Below, piece after piece: positions 42,181 through 50,444 of a stretch of 52,418 nucleotides of DNA (positions are counted from its first letter, which is position 1; the number at the start of each line of letters is the position of its first letter). Position numbers and translations under genes: made by a program. The DNA is taken from the NCBI RefSeq assembly GCF_000155475.1, contig NZ_DS990391.1:378889-431306 (forward strand). The letters run 5' to 3'. Source of the DNA: Helicobacter cinaedi CCUG 18818 = ATCC BAA-847 (GTDB lineage: Bacteria; Campylobacterota; Campylobacteria; Campylobacterales; Helicobacteraceae). The notes under the pieces are model-generated. The model saw only the letters and a program-made list of their open reading frames with translations. It did no database searches and was not told the DNA's origin.

Positions 42181-43307
42181 GTCTGCTCCACAGATTCCAA
42201 ACACTCATCAACGCGGTATTTTGGGCGAGACTTTATCTCCTGATACATCTTGCCAATATATTCCCCAATAATGCCTAATCCCAAAAGCTGCATACCACTT
42301 AAGAAGCATAATATTGTAGCTAGCGAAGTCCAGCCCGGCAGTGCAGAATCTGTAAAGATTTTTACCCACAGCACATACATACCAAAAACAACTGAAAGTC
42401 CGAAAAGCCCAATGCCCATAGCACTCACAAACCGCAAAGGTGCTATTGAAAAACTTGTAATGCCATTCCACGCAAAAGAGAGCATTTTCTTAAGACTATA
42501 TTTAGAATCTCCAGCATATCGGGGCTTCACATCAAAATACACAATTTCAGGCTTCTGCCCCATATCCAGCACAATAGCGCGCAAAAATAAATGTGTCTCC
42601 TTATAAGCAGATAAATTTTTTAATGCCTTATGACTAAGCAAACGATAATCAGCGTGATTTTTGATGATTTTCACGCCAAAAATATTCATCATTTTATAAA
42701 AGAAAATCGCACTATACTTTTTAAATATAGAATCTGTTTTTCTATCATACCGCACCCCTAGAACTATATCTGCTCCATTTTGAAACTTCACCACAAATTC
42801 ATCTAGCTTTTCTTCATCTTGCTGCAAATCACAATCAATGCTTACTGCACAATCGCATTTATTGCATACAAAATGTAATCCCGCCAAAAGTGCATTTTGA
42901 TGCCCAAAATTTCTTGATAGTTTTAAAGCATACAAATGTGGTTGCTTATCTTTTTTGCTATGAAGCAACGGGGGGGGGGCAGAAGTTAAAATGAAAGTGG
43001 AAGTGGATTTGCTAGATTCAGTAGTTTTAGTAAAATCAACACCTTTAACAGATTCCATAAGCTTAGCAAAATCCGCAACATTGCTAGAATCCATAGCATA
43101 GCGTTTGTTAAAGCTTTGTGTGAGAATGTGCCAAGTGCCATCGATGCTACCATCATCTACAAACACCATTCCGCTTTTTTCAGTAATTTTGCCCCTTTCT
43201 ATCATACTTGAAAGCTTCTTGCTTAGCGTTTCTATACTTTTTTCTAGCACCTGCTCTTCATTAAAGGCAGGTATCACAAGTAACAAAGTCGGTTTCTCCC
43301 TATTCAT
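42177..43307 (-). CDS. GtrB/ArnC-type family 2 glycosyltransferase with poly-C tract
   Basis: The 376-residue product is a polyprenyl-phosphate glycosyltransferase: V-I-P-A-F-N-E-E and V-D-D-G-S-I-D-G-T (nucleotide sugar), S-R-N-F-G-H-Q-N, S-I-D-C-D-L-Q-Q-D and A-D-Y-R, with two membrane helices near 290-350. It should load a sugar onto undecaprenyl phosphate. A Ser/Thr-rich insertion of about 55 residues, around 70-125, holds a ten-base C-tract coding for Pro-Pro-Pro, in frame here. The ATG at 43307 follows AAAGGAT by four bases. The four-base overlap with the convergent methyltransferase end is notable. Confidence 0.9.
   Translation of the reverse strand: MNREKPTLLLVIPAFNEEQVLEKSIETLSKKLSSMIERGKITEKSGMVFVDDGSIDGTWHILTQSFNKRYAMDSSNVADFAKLMESVKGVDFTKTTESSKSTSTFILTSAPPPLLHSKKDKQPHLYALKLSRNFGHQNALLAGLHFVCNKCDCAVSIDCDLQQDEEKLDEFVVKFQNGADIVLGVRYDRKTDSIFKKYSAIFFYKMMNIFGVKIIKNHADYRLLSHKALKNLSAYKETHLFLRAIVLDMGQKPEIVYFDVKPRYAGDSKYSLKKMLSFAWNGITSFSIAPLRFVSAMGIGLFGLSVVFGMYVLWVKIFTDSALPGWTSLATILCFLSGMQLLGLGIIGEYIGKMYQEIKSRPKYRVDECLESVEQT
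42970..42979. repeat. Poly-G(10) tract within the glycosyltransferase
   Basis: Ten consecutive G on the plus strand (C on the coding strand), in the ON phase in this sequence. Confidence 0.9.
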
Positions 43308-43348
43308 TTTTATCCTTTTTTTGTAGCCTTTATCAACCTTTTTTGCAC

Positions 43349-44161
43349 CTAGCACAATCCATTCCCATACGCCCTTAAGTCATTATGCTTAGGTGTGGAT
43401 AGATATAAAGATACATTATATTCCCTAGCCAAGCCCTGCATATCCTGCCACAAGGATTCAAAGCCTTCTTTTACCCCACCTTGTTCCAACGCCCTTAAAT
43501 ATGAGCGTGGAATATCAAAGCCAAGATGAGATTTATTAATGCGATACGCACTCTCCGCACTAAAGATTCCAAATACGCCAAGTGAAAGTTGTGCTTGAAT
43601 CCCAAGTCTTTCTTGCAATACATAAAAATGCTCCACGCACTTTTTAGCCGATTCTATACTAAAAATAGGTTGTGTGATAATTCTATCTACACCCGCTTGT
43701 AGCTTTTGTGTTAGTCTTTGCTCTATCTCTTTTTTCCATATCTTAACCCCACTGCCACTCACAAGGCTCACTTCTCCGCCCAAAATCTCCCTTGCCAACG
43801 CAATAAGTTTAACTCCATCTAGCTCCCCATTATCCCCGCCAATCAACGCCACAGAGCTAAACCCACCATACTTCACACTCAAAATCTGTGAAAAAATCTG
43901 CAGTTTATCTTGCCCTGCCCCGCTGATTGTTGGCACAAATTCCACCACAGAGCTAAACCCAGAATCCACAATCATAGAAAATCTTTCACGCAACGCATAC
44001 GCCCCAAGCAGTGAGCTTATACTTGCTTTATTAACAGGATTGCTAGGGATAAGCACAAAATCCACTTCCTGTCCTAGATTCTCCCTAGCACCTTGTATCA
44101 TAGCCTTTAAGCATTCTATGTCTTCATATATCTCTTGTGGTAAAAACTCAATCCCAAACAT
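43349..44161 (-). CDS. Methylenetetrahydrofolate reductase-like protein
   Basis: The 270-residue product has the beta/alpha-barrel pattern of MetF. Family-like segments are F-V-P-T-I-S-G-A near 75, S-V-A-L-I-G-G-D-N near 103 (flavin/substrate loop), and G-V-D-R-I-I-T-Q-P-I-F-S near 160. It is divergent from E. coli MetF, so a true folate-reducing activity is likely but not certain. It lies upstream of the glycosyltransferase by 41 bases on the same strand. Confidence 0.7.
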   Translation of the reverse strand: MFGIEFLPQEIYEDIECLKAMIQGARENLGQEVDFVLIPSNPVNKASISSLLGAYALRERFSMIVDSGFSSVVEFVPTISGAGQDKLQIFSQILSVKYGGFSSVALIGGDNGELDGVKLIALAREILGGEVSLVSGSGVKIWKKEIEQRLTQKLQAGVDRIITQPIFSIESAKKCVEHFYVLQERLGIQAQLSLGVFGIFSAESAYRINKSHLGFDIPRSYLRALEQGGVKEGFESLWQDMQGLAREYNVSLYLSTPKHNDLRAYGNGLC

Positions 44162-44202
44162 TTACACCCCATAGATTCTAAAATTATTTAACTCCTAAAT
44201 GC

Positions 44203-44208
44203 TATAAT
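44203..44208 (+). promoter_or_regulatory. Extended -10 box of serB
   Basis: TGC-TATAAT, a perfect extended -10 box, predicts a transcript start near 44215, about 30 bases before the serB start. Confidence 0.65.
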
Positions 44209-44246
44209 CCTAACATTTTTTGAGATAATAAAAGGATATGCCAAAT

Positions 44247-44897
44247 ATGAAAAGCACAGATAAACTCATTGTGTTTGATTTTGATTCTACACTAATGAAT
44301 GGCGAGACCATAGATATTCTAGCCAAAGCCCATAATGTCCATAAGCAAGTGGAGCAAATCACACATAAAGCGATGAATGGGGAGCTTGACTTTTATGAGA
44401 GCCTTAAAAATCGTGTTGCCTTGCTTCAAGGACTAAGTCTACAAAAAGCCCTAGATATAGCTCACAATCTCCCCCTTATGCCCGGGGCAAAGCAATGTAT
44501 CAAAGCCTTTAAAAACGCCAATTACAAAGCGGTGTGTTTTAGTGGGGGCTTTCATATCGCCACAGATCATTTTTCTAAGATTCTAGGGCTTGATGCGAGT
44601 TTTGCTAATATTTTACACCACAAAGATGGCATTCTTACAGGGCAAGTGGGCGGAGAGATGATGTTTAGCGATTCTAAAGGGCAAATGCTACAACGCTTAC
44701 AGAATCTGCTCCATATCACGCCTAGTGATACCATTGTGGTGGGCGATGGGGCAAATGATTTAAGTATGTTTAAATACGCTGATACACGCATAGCATTTTG
44801 TGCTAAAGAAGTGCTAAAAAAAGAAGCAACACTCATCATTGACGCTCAGGATTTGACACAAATCCCTAAAGCATTGCATATCCCTATATCCCATTAA
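44247..44897 (+). CDS. serB: Phosphoserine phosphatase SerB
   Basis: SerB removes phosphate from phosphoserine, the last step of serine synthesis. The 216-residue product has HAD motif I D-F-D-S-T-L-M-N-G-E, motif II F-S-G-G-F near 95, and motif III/IV V-V-G-D-G-A-N-D-L near 170. The ATG at 44247 is preferred because the upstream ATG at 44238 sits one base from AAAGGA. Using the latter adds three residues. Confidence 0.92.
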   Translation: MKSTDKLIVFDFDSTLMNGETIDILAKAHNVHKQVEQITHKAMNGELDFYESLKNRVALLQGLSLQKALDIAHNLPLMPGAKQCIKAFKNANYKAVCFSGGFHIATDHFSKILGLDASFANILHHKDGILTGQVGGEMMFSDSKGQMLQRLQNLLHITPSDTIVVGDGANDLSMFKYADTRIAFCAKEVLKKEATLIIDAQDLTQIPKALHIPISH

Positions 44898-44919
44898 AAA
44901 CACACAAAAGGAGAATCTA

Positions 44920-46347
44920 ATGACAATTTCAATTCTATGTGGTGGCAGTGGCACAAGGCTTTTTCCCCTATCTCGTGAGCTTATGCCAAAGCAGTTTGCC
45001 GACATTCTCCCATCAAATCAAGGACAATCACATTCACTTTTCCAAGAGACGCTCTTACGCAACGCCTTTCTTATAAAAGAGCATAACGCACAATTCCAAG
45101 TCATCACTAATGATAATCACTACTTTATCGCCCAAGAACAAGCCCAAAAATGCGATATTCCCTTGCAGGATTTCATTTTAGAATCTTATGGTAAAAATAC
45201 CGCCCCAGCCCTTACATTTGCCGCCCTTTGCGTTTTAGAATCTTATGAGCTTGATAAGATTGCTGATGATATTATCCTAGCCCTGCCAAGCGATCATCTC
45301 ATTAAAAACACGCAAAACTATCAAGATTCTATCAAACAAGCCATTGAACTAGCCAAAAAAGGTTTTCTTGTAACCTTTGGTATCAAGCCAAATTCCCCCC
45401 ATACAGGCTATGGCTACATTAAATCAAAAGATCATATTGTGGAAAAATTCATTGAAAAGCCAAGTTTAGAAGATGCACAAACTTATCTTAAAGATGGGGG
45501 CTACTTGTGGAATAGCGGTATGTTTTGCTTCCGTGCAGAAGTATTTTTAAAAGAGCTAAAAGAGTATAATACAAAGATTTATGAGCTATGCAAACTCACC
45601 CTTCAATATTCAAAGCCACAAACACACTCACCATTTTTACGCCTAGATTCTACAATGAGTGAGAAACTGCCAAATATCAGCATTGACTATGCCCTTATGG
45701 AGAAAAGTCAAAAGGTAGCCTGTGTGGCGGGGGACTTTGCGTGGAATGATGTGGGGAGCTTTGAATCTTTAAGCCTTGAATATCCTAAAGATAGCACAAA
45801 TAATGCGAGTAAAAACGCCTTTGTAGGCAAAGATTGCAAAAATAACTTTATCATTGCTGATAAGCAAGTAGTGGGGATTGGACTAGAAGATTTAATGATT
45901 ATAGATGAAAATGATTGTCTTTTGGTAGCTAAAAAGGGTTATTCACAACAGATTAAAGACATTGTAGCCTTACTCAAAGAGCAAAATCCCGAACTTACAA
46001 AAGTCCATAGGAACGCACATCGCCCGTGGGGAAGCTATACGATTTTACTAGAATCTCAAAATTATAAGATTAAACAAATTATTGTCAATCCCAAAGGTCG
46101 CCTAAGTTTGCAAAAGCATCATCATCGCAATGAGCATTGGATAGTGGTGAGTGGCTCGGCGATTGTTACCATTGGCGAAAAGAGTAGCTTTTTAAAAGCT
46201 AATGAATCTACCTATATTCCTATGGGTTGTGTCCATAGGCTAGAAAATCCCGGAATATTGCCGCTTGTGCTGATTGAAGTGCAAATGGGCGAGTATCTAG
46301 GCGAAGATGACATTGTGCGATTGAGTGATGACTACAAGCGAAATTAA
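44920..46347 (+). CDS. manC: Mannose-1-phosphate guanylyltransferase / mannose-6-phosphate isomerase
   Basis: The bifunctional enzyme makes GDP-mannose, precursor of GDP-fucose and other surface sugars. The 475-residue product begins I-L-C-G-G-S-G-T-R-L-F-P-L-S-R, the nucleotidyltransferase signature, with F-I-E-K-P near 170. The C-terminal cupin isomerase domain from about 360 has H-R-P-W-G-S-Y, Q-K-H-H-H-R-N-E-H-W and E-V-Q-M-G. The arrangement matches the AlgA/RfbM family. Confidence 0.95.
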   Translation: MTISILCGGSGTRLFPLSRELMPKQFADILPSNQGQSHSLFQETLLRNAFLIKEHNAQFQVITNDNHYFIAQEQAQKCDIPLQDFILESYGKNTAPALTFAALCVLESYELDKIADDIILALPSDHLIKNTQNYQDSIKQAIELAKKGFLVTFGIKPNSPHTGYGYIKSKDHIVEKFIEKPSLEDAQTYLKDGGYLWNSGMFCFRAEVFLKELKEYNTKIYELCKLTLQYSKPQTHSPFLRLDSTMSEKLPNISIDYALMEKSQKVACVAGDFAWNDVGSFESLSLEYPKDSTNNASKNAFVGKDCKNNFIIADKQVVGIGLEDLMIIDENDCLLVAKKGYSQQIKDIVALLKEQNPELTKVHRNAHRPWGSYTILLESQNYKIKQIIVNPKGRLSLQKHHHRNEHWIVVSGSAIVTIGEKSSFLKANESTYIPMGCVHRLENPGILPLVLIEVQMGEYLGEDDIVRLSDDYKRN

Positions 46348-46358
46348 TTAAATCCAAA

Positions 46359-47195
46359 ATGAAACACACACTTTTTAGGGCTTTGCTTTATGGCTTACTG
46401 CTATGGGGAGTAGCCCTCTACGCAAAAGCTTTTGAGCCTATGCTTTTAAGTGAGTTTGAAAAAAGACAAGCAAATTCTCAATGGCTTGTAAGTGAAAAGC
46501 TTGATGGTGTGCGAGGGTTATGGAATGGGCAAAAGATGTATTTCCGCAGTGGCAAGCCAATGAATCTGCCAAGTGAGTTTATGAAAGATTTTCCGCCTTT
46601 TGCCCTTGATGGTGAGCTATATAGCCCAAAACTCCACTTCTCTCAAATTATCTCTATCCTTAAAAATCCGCAAAAGCAAAATGAAATTTTAGAGTTAAAA
46701 TTTTATGTTTTTGATGTGCCGCATTCCGCTAAAGATTCACTCACGCAAAGGCTTGATGAGCTAAGGACATATCTTAAGTCTAAGCCAAATGTGTATATTG
46801 AGATAATCCCCCAAAGGCTTATGCAAGGGCAGGATTCTATTGATAGGGAGCTTCAAGCGGTTGTGGACAATGGTGGAGAGGGACTTGTCTTGCGAACGCC
46901 AAATATGCCCTATCAAAAAGGACGAAGCAAATATGATTTTAAGCTCAAAACAAGGCAGGACGCGGAATGTAAGGTCATAGGACACACGCAAGGTAAGGGT
47001 AAGTATGATTCTATGCTAGGAGCGATTATTTGTGAATACAATGGCAAAAACTTTAAAATCGGCAGTGGCTTGAGCGATACGCTAAGGCACAATCCTCCGC
47101 CCATTGGTTCAATCATTAGCTTTAAGTTTCAAGGGCTTACACACAATGGCACTCCACGCTTCCCAACCTTTTGGCGTATAAAACAAGAAGAATAA
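46359..47195 (+). CDS. ligE: ATP-dependent DNA ligase of LigE type, with signal peptide
   Basis: The 278-residue product has a Sec signal peptide (residues 1-24) and the minimal ligase core: catalytic Lys in S-E-K-L-D-G-V-R-G near 47, F-A-L-D-G-E-L near 87, and G-G-E-G-L-V-L-R near 172, followed by K-Y-D-F-K-L-K and an OB domain. LigE-type ligases lack extra domains. The export signal places the enzyme in the periplasm, where it could seal nicks in DNA taken up by transformation; that function is inferred. Confidence 0.92.
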   Translation: MKHTLFRALLYGLLLWGVALYAKAFEPMLLSEFEKRQANSQWLVSEKLDGVRGLWNGQKMYFRSGKPMNLPSEFMKDFPPFALDGELYSPKLHFSQIISILKNPQKQNEILELKFYVFDVPHSAKDSLTQRLDELRTYLKSKPNVYIEIIPQRLMQGQDSIDRELQAVVDNGGEGLVLRTPNMPYQKGRSKYDFKLKTRQDAECKVIGHTQGKGKYDSMLGAIICEYNGKNFKIGSGLSDTLRHNPPPIGSIISFKFQGLTHNGTPRFPTFWRIKQEE

Positions 47196-47283
47196 GGCGT
47201 AAAAGTAGAATCTTAACTTTTTATAAAAGCAACGAAATAAGTTTGCGTTTTGCAAATTTAGCTTTAAGCAAGTTTTTTTTAGG

Positions 47284-47289
47284 TAAAAT
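47284..47289 (+). promoter_or_regulatory. -10 box of ndk
   Basis: TAAAAT lies 41 bases before the ndk ATG, following a T-run at 47273-47280, typical of Helicobacter promoters that lack a -35 box. Start expected near 47296. Confidence 0.5.
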
Positions 47290-47330
47290 CCGCACTTTTT
47301 GTATCATCACACTTTTTTAAAGGAAAACAA

Positions 47331-47744
47331 ATGGAACAAACACTTTCAATTATTAAGCCAGATGCCGTGAAAAAGGGGGTTATCGGTAAGATTATAGACA
47401 GATTTGAAAGTAATAATCTCCGCATTGCAGCGATTAAAAAACTTCAGCTTACGCAATGTGATGCTCAAAGTTTTTATGCCATTCACAAAGATCGCCCATT
47501 TTTTAAAGACTTAGTGGATTTTATGATAAGCGGTCCAGTGGTCGTTATGGTGCTTGAAGGGCAAAATGCAGTGGCTAAAAATCGTGAGCTTATGGGTGCG
47601 ACAAATCCAAAAGAAGCAGCTGCTGGAACAATTAGAGCGGATTTTGCCGATAGCATTGATGCAAACGCTGTGCACGGCAGCGATAGCCTTGAAAATGCTA
47701 AAAATGAAATCGCATTTTTCTTTGGTACTAGAGAAATTTGCTAG
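47331..47744 (+). CDS. ndk: Nucleoside diphosphate kinase
   Basis: Ndk equalises nucleoside triphosphate pools. The 137-residue product has the start [10 protein letters not shown] and the active-site His in N-A-V-H-G-S-D-S near 116. Length is standard. AAAGGAAA precedes the ATG. It begins the conserved block ndk-hypothetical-rpmF-plsX-fabH found in H. pylori. Confidence 0.97.
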   Translation: MEQTLSIIKPDAVKKGVIGKIIDRFESNNLRIAAIKKLQLTQCDAQSFYAIHKDRPFFKDLVDFMISGPVVVMVLEGQNAVAKNRELMGATNPKEAAAGTIRADFADSIDANAVHGSDSLENAKNEIAFFFGTREIC

Positions 47745-47775
47745 ATAAAAGATTTGCCAACTAGAGATTCACTCA

Positions 47776-48138
47776 TTGAAAATCGCATTTAGAAAAATCG
47801 CCAACACCCCAAAATATATTGCCCTAGAGATTGATGGCATATCCTTGCAAGGACAACTTGAAAGGATAGATTCTAAGATCGTGTGCCTAAGAGGCAAGAT
47901 TCTAGGGGATATTGAACTGATATGCGATAATAGCGGGGAGGAATACACTTATCTTCTTAACACACCTTTGGTTTTGTATATTGCAGATGGAATCTGGGAT
48001 TCACAAAGCCAAAGTAGAAAGCTTGATAGCTTTGAAGTTATAGAGTTTTTTGACGGCTTTATTGATTTACATTATATTTTGGAAAGTGAGATTGAATCTA
48101 TACGAAGCGATTATCACACCAAAGATTCAAAGGAGTAA
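47776..48138 (+). CDS. Conserved hypothetical protein between ndk and rpmF
   Basis: The 120-residue soluble product occupies the position of the YceD-like/DUF177 gene that often precedes rpmF, but no clear DUF177 motif is visible and H. pylori has an equivalent unknown gene here. The start is a TTG with weak ribosome-binding signal. A short internal palindrome-like S-x-S region and acidic middle are all that can be seen. Confidence 0.8.
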   Translation: MKIAFRKIANTPKYIALEIDGISLQGQLERIDSKIVCLRGKILGDIELICDNSGEEYTYLLNTPLVLYIADGIWDSQSQSRKLDSFEVIEFFDGFIDLHYILESEIESIRSDYHTKDSKE

Positions 48139-48140
48139 AA

Positions 48141-48290
48141 ATGGCAGTCCCAAAAAGACGCGTAAGCAAAACAAGAGCAGCAAAAAGACGCACACATTAC
48201 AAAGTAGCTCTAGCAAAACCTATTAAAGACAAAGATGGTAGCTGGAAAATGCCTCATCATATCAACACTTTCACAGGCAACTACAAATAA
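48141..48290 (+). CDS. rpmF: 50S ribosomal protein L32
   Basis: The 49-residue product is [12 protein letters not shown] followed by A-A-K-R-R-T-H, the L32 signature. It lacks cysteines, so it is the zinc-free form. AAAGGAG lies five bases before the ATG. It directly precedes plsX, the usual rpmF-plsX-fabH coupling of ribosome and lipid synthesis. Confidence 0.97.
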   Translation: MAVPKRRVSKTRAAKRRTHYKVALAKPIKDKDGSWKMPHHINTFTGNYK

Positions 48291-48312
48291 TCCATTGACG
48301 CAAGGAGCGTAA

Positions 48313-49317
48313 ATGCTAAAGATAGCCATTGATGTTATGGGTGCGGATAATGGGGTAACTCCCATTGTTGAAGGTGTTATACAGGCATTGAAAACGCGGG
48401 ATTTTCACGCCATTATTGTTGGTGATGAAAAGCAAATTGCCCCACTCATTCCTAGCAGTGTGGCAAATCGCGTTAAAATTGTGCATTGTGCGGATTATAT
48501 CAAAATGGAAGAATCTGCTTCAAGTGCGAGCAAACGCAGTGAAACTTCAATTTACAAAGCTGTGGAGCTAGTCAAAAATGGTGAAGCAGACGCTGTTGTC
48601 TCGCCCGGACATAGTGGGGCTACAATGAGTCTAGCCACACTTAAAATTGGACGCATTAAAGGTGTATCTCGCCCTGCTATTTGCACCACTATGCCAAATA
48701 CTACAGATAAGCCTAGCATTATCCTTGATGCGGGGGCAAATACAGACTGCAAACCTGAATATCTTGTGGATTTTGCCATTATGGGCTATGAATATGCCAA
48801 AAATGTTGTGAATCTTGCAAATCCACGCGTTGGGCTTTTAAGCAATGGTGAAGAGGATAATAAAGGCAATGAACTCACAAAAGCGACTTTCAAACTGCTA
48901 CAAAAATTCCCTTTTTTCAAGGGTAATGTTGAGGGGCGGGATATTTTCAATGGCAGTGTAGATGTGATTGTGTGTGATGGATTCAGTGGGAATCTCGTCT
49001 TAAAAGCAAGTGAAGGCGTGGCAAGTGCTATCTCATCTGTGCTAAAAAAAGAGATAAAATCTTGTATTTGCTCTATGTTTGGAGCATTATTTTTGCGAGG
49101 CGTTTTCAAACGATTAAAGAAAAAAATGGATCATAGTGAATATGGTGGTGCGCCACTACTTGGAGTGCAAAAGGTGGTCATCATTAGCCACGGAAGCTCC
49201 AATACAAGGGCGATTGAATGTGCGGTATATCAAGCCTTGCACGCCATAGAATCCAATATTTGTGCTAAACTTACAAATGCTTTTGCCAACAAACCAAATA
49301 CGCAAGATGAAAACTAG
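48313..49317 (+). CDS. plsX: Phosphate acyltransferase PlsX
   Basis: PlsX makes acyl phosphate from acyl-ACP, starting phospholipid synthesis. The 334-residue product begins [14 protein letters not shown] and has V-S-P-G-H-S-G-A-T and [13 protein letters not shown]. Length is standard. It lies between rpmF and fabH. Confidence 0.96.
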   Translation: MLKIAIDVMGADNGVTPIVEGVIQALKTRDFHAIIVGDEKQIAPLIPSSVANRVKIVHCADYIKMEESASSASKRSETSIYKAVELVKNGEADAVVSPGHSGATMSLATLKIGRIKGVSRPAICTTMPNTTDKPSIILDAGANTDCKPEYLVDFAIMGYEYAKNVVNLANPRVGLLSNGEEDNKGNELTKATFKLLQKFPFFKGNVEGRDIFNGSVDVIVCDGFSGNLVLKASEGVASAISSVLKKEIKSCICSMFGALFLRGVFKRLKKKMDHSEYGGAPLLGVQKVVIISHGSSNTRAIECAVYQALHAIESNICAKLTNAFANKPNTQDEN

Positions 49318-49343
49318 CCTATACTAGCCATAAAGGATTGCCT

Positions 49344-50399
49344 ATGAGATACGCTACACTCAAATCTATCGCTTCTTATGTTCCGCCAACTTGTGTTACA
49401 AATGCGGATTTTGAAAAGATTCTTGATACGAGCGATGAGTGGATAGTTAAACGCACAGGCATTAAAACACGATATTTTGCCTTGCCCTCACAAAATACAA
49501 GCGATTTAGCCTATGAGGCGGGGAAAAAAGCAATGCAAAGGGCAGGTGTAAGGGCGGAAGATATTGATGCGGTTATTGTAGCAACGCTAAGCCCCGATTA
49601 TCTTACAATGCCTAGCACAGCGTGTATCACTTCTTATAAACTTGGCATTGAGAATAAACCTGCTTTTGATATTAGCTCCGCTTGCAGTGGCTTTATCTAC
49701 CTGCTTTCCCTTGCAAAGTCTTTTATTGAATCTGGCACACACAGACGCATTCTTATCATTGGTGCGGAAAAGATTAGCTCTGTGCTTGATTTTAGCGACA
49801 GAAGCACTTGTGTGCTTTTTGGCGATGGGGCTGGGGCGTGTGTGATAGAAACTACAGAGGATAAAAACGCAGCGATTTTAGATGTCCATACAAGTGCCAA
49901 TGGCAAACATCAAGACTTTCTTTGCACACCTAGAATACAAAGTGTTTCACAAAGCATTTTTAGCGACAAACTAGAATCTAGTAAGTCTTTCTGCCTACAC
50001 GATTCTACTTATTTGCAAATGAAAGGCAATGAAACTTTTAAACTCGCGGTTAAAACGCTTGTGAATGATGTCAATGATATTCTTACAAATAACGCCTTGC
50101 AACCACAGGACATAGCCTACTTTATCCCTCATCAGGCAAATCTGCGTATTATCAATGCCGTAGGAGAGCAGCTAAGTTTCAATGAAAAGCAGCTTGTCAT
50201 CAGCGTTCAAAAATATGGCAACACTTCAGCAGCTTCTATACCAATGGCGATGAATGACTTGTATGAAGAAAATAAGCTCAAATATGGCGATCTTATGCTC
50301 CTTGATGCCTTTGGTGGTGGGCTAACTTGGGGATCAGCACTCGTGCGTTTTGGCGGAAAATCTTGTAAGGAATCTAAATCATTTTTAGATTCTATTTGA
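49344..50399 (+). CDS. fabH: 3-oxoacyl-ACP synthase III FabH
   Basis: FabH starts fatty-acid synthesis by joining acetyl-CoA with malonyl-ACP. The 351-residue product has the catalytic Cys in S-S-A-C-S-G-F near 113, His in I-P-H-Q-A-N near 257, and Asn in Y-G-N-T-S-A-A-S near 290. The ATG at 49344 is chosen because AAAGGA is six bases before it. A TTG at 49338 abuts that site. A short C-terminal extension follows the usual end. Confidence 0.95.
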   Translation: MRYATLKSIASYVPPTCVTNADFEKILDTSDEWIVKRTGIKTRYFALPSQNTSDLAYEAGKKAMQRAGVRAEDIDAVIVATLSPDYLTMPSTACITSYKLGIENKPAFDISSACSGFIYLLSLAKSFIESGTHRRILIIGAEKISSVLDFSDRSTCVLFGDGAGACVIETTEDKNAAILDVHTSANGKHQDFLCTPRIQSVSQSIFSDKLESSKSFCLHDSTYLQMKGNETFKLAVKTLVNDVNDILTNNALQPQDIAYFIPHQANLRIINAVGEQLSFNEKQLVISVQKYGNTSAASIPMAMNDLYEENKLKYGDLMLLDAFGGGLTWGSALVRFGGKSCKESKSFLDSI

Positions 50400-50444
50400 G
50401 ATTCTATGTCGCTACTCCACACATTATTCTTGTAGGAATCCACA

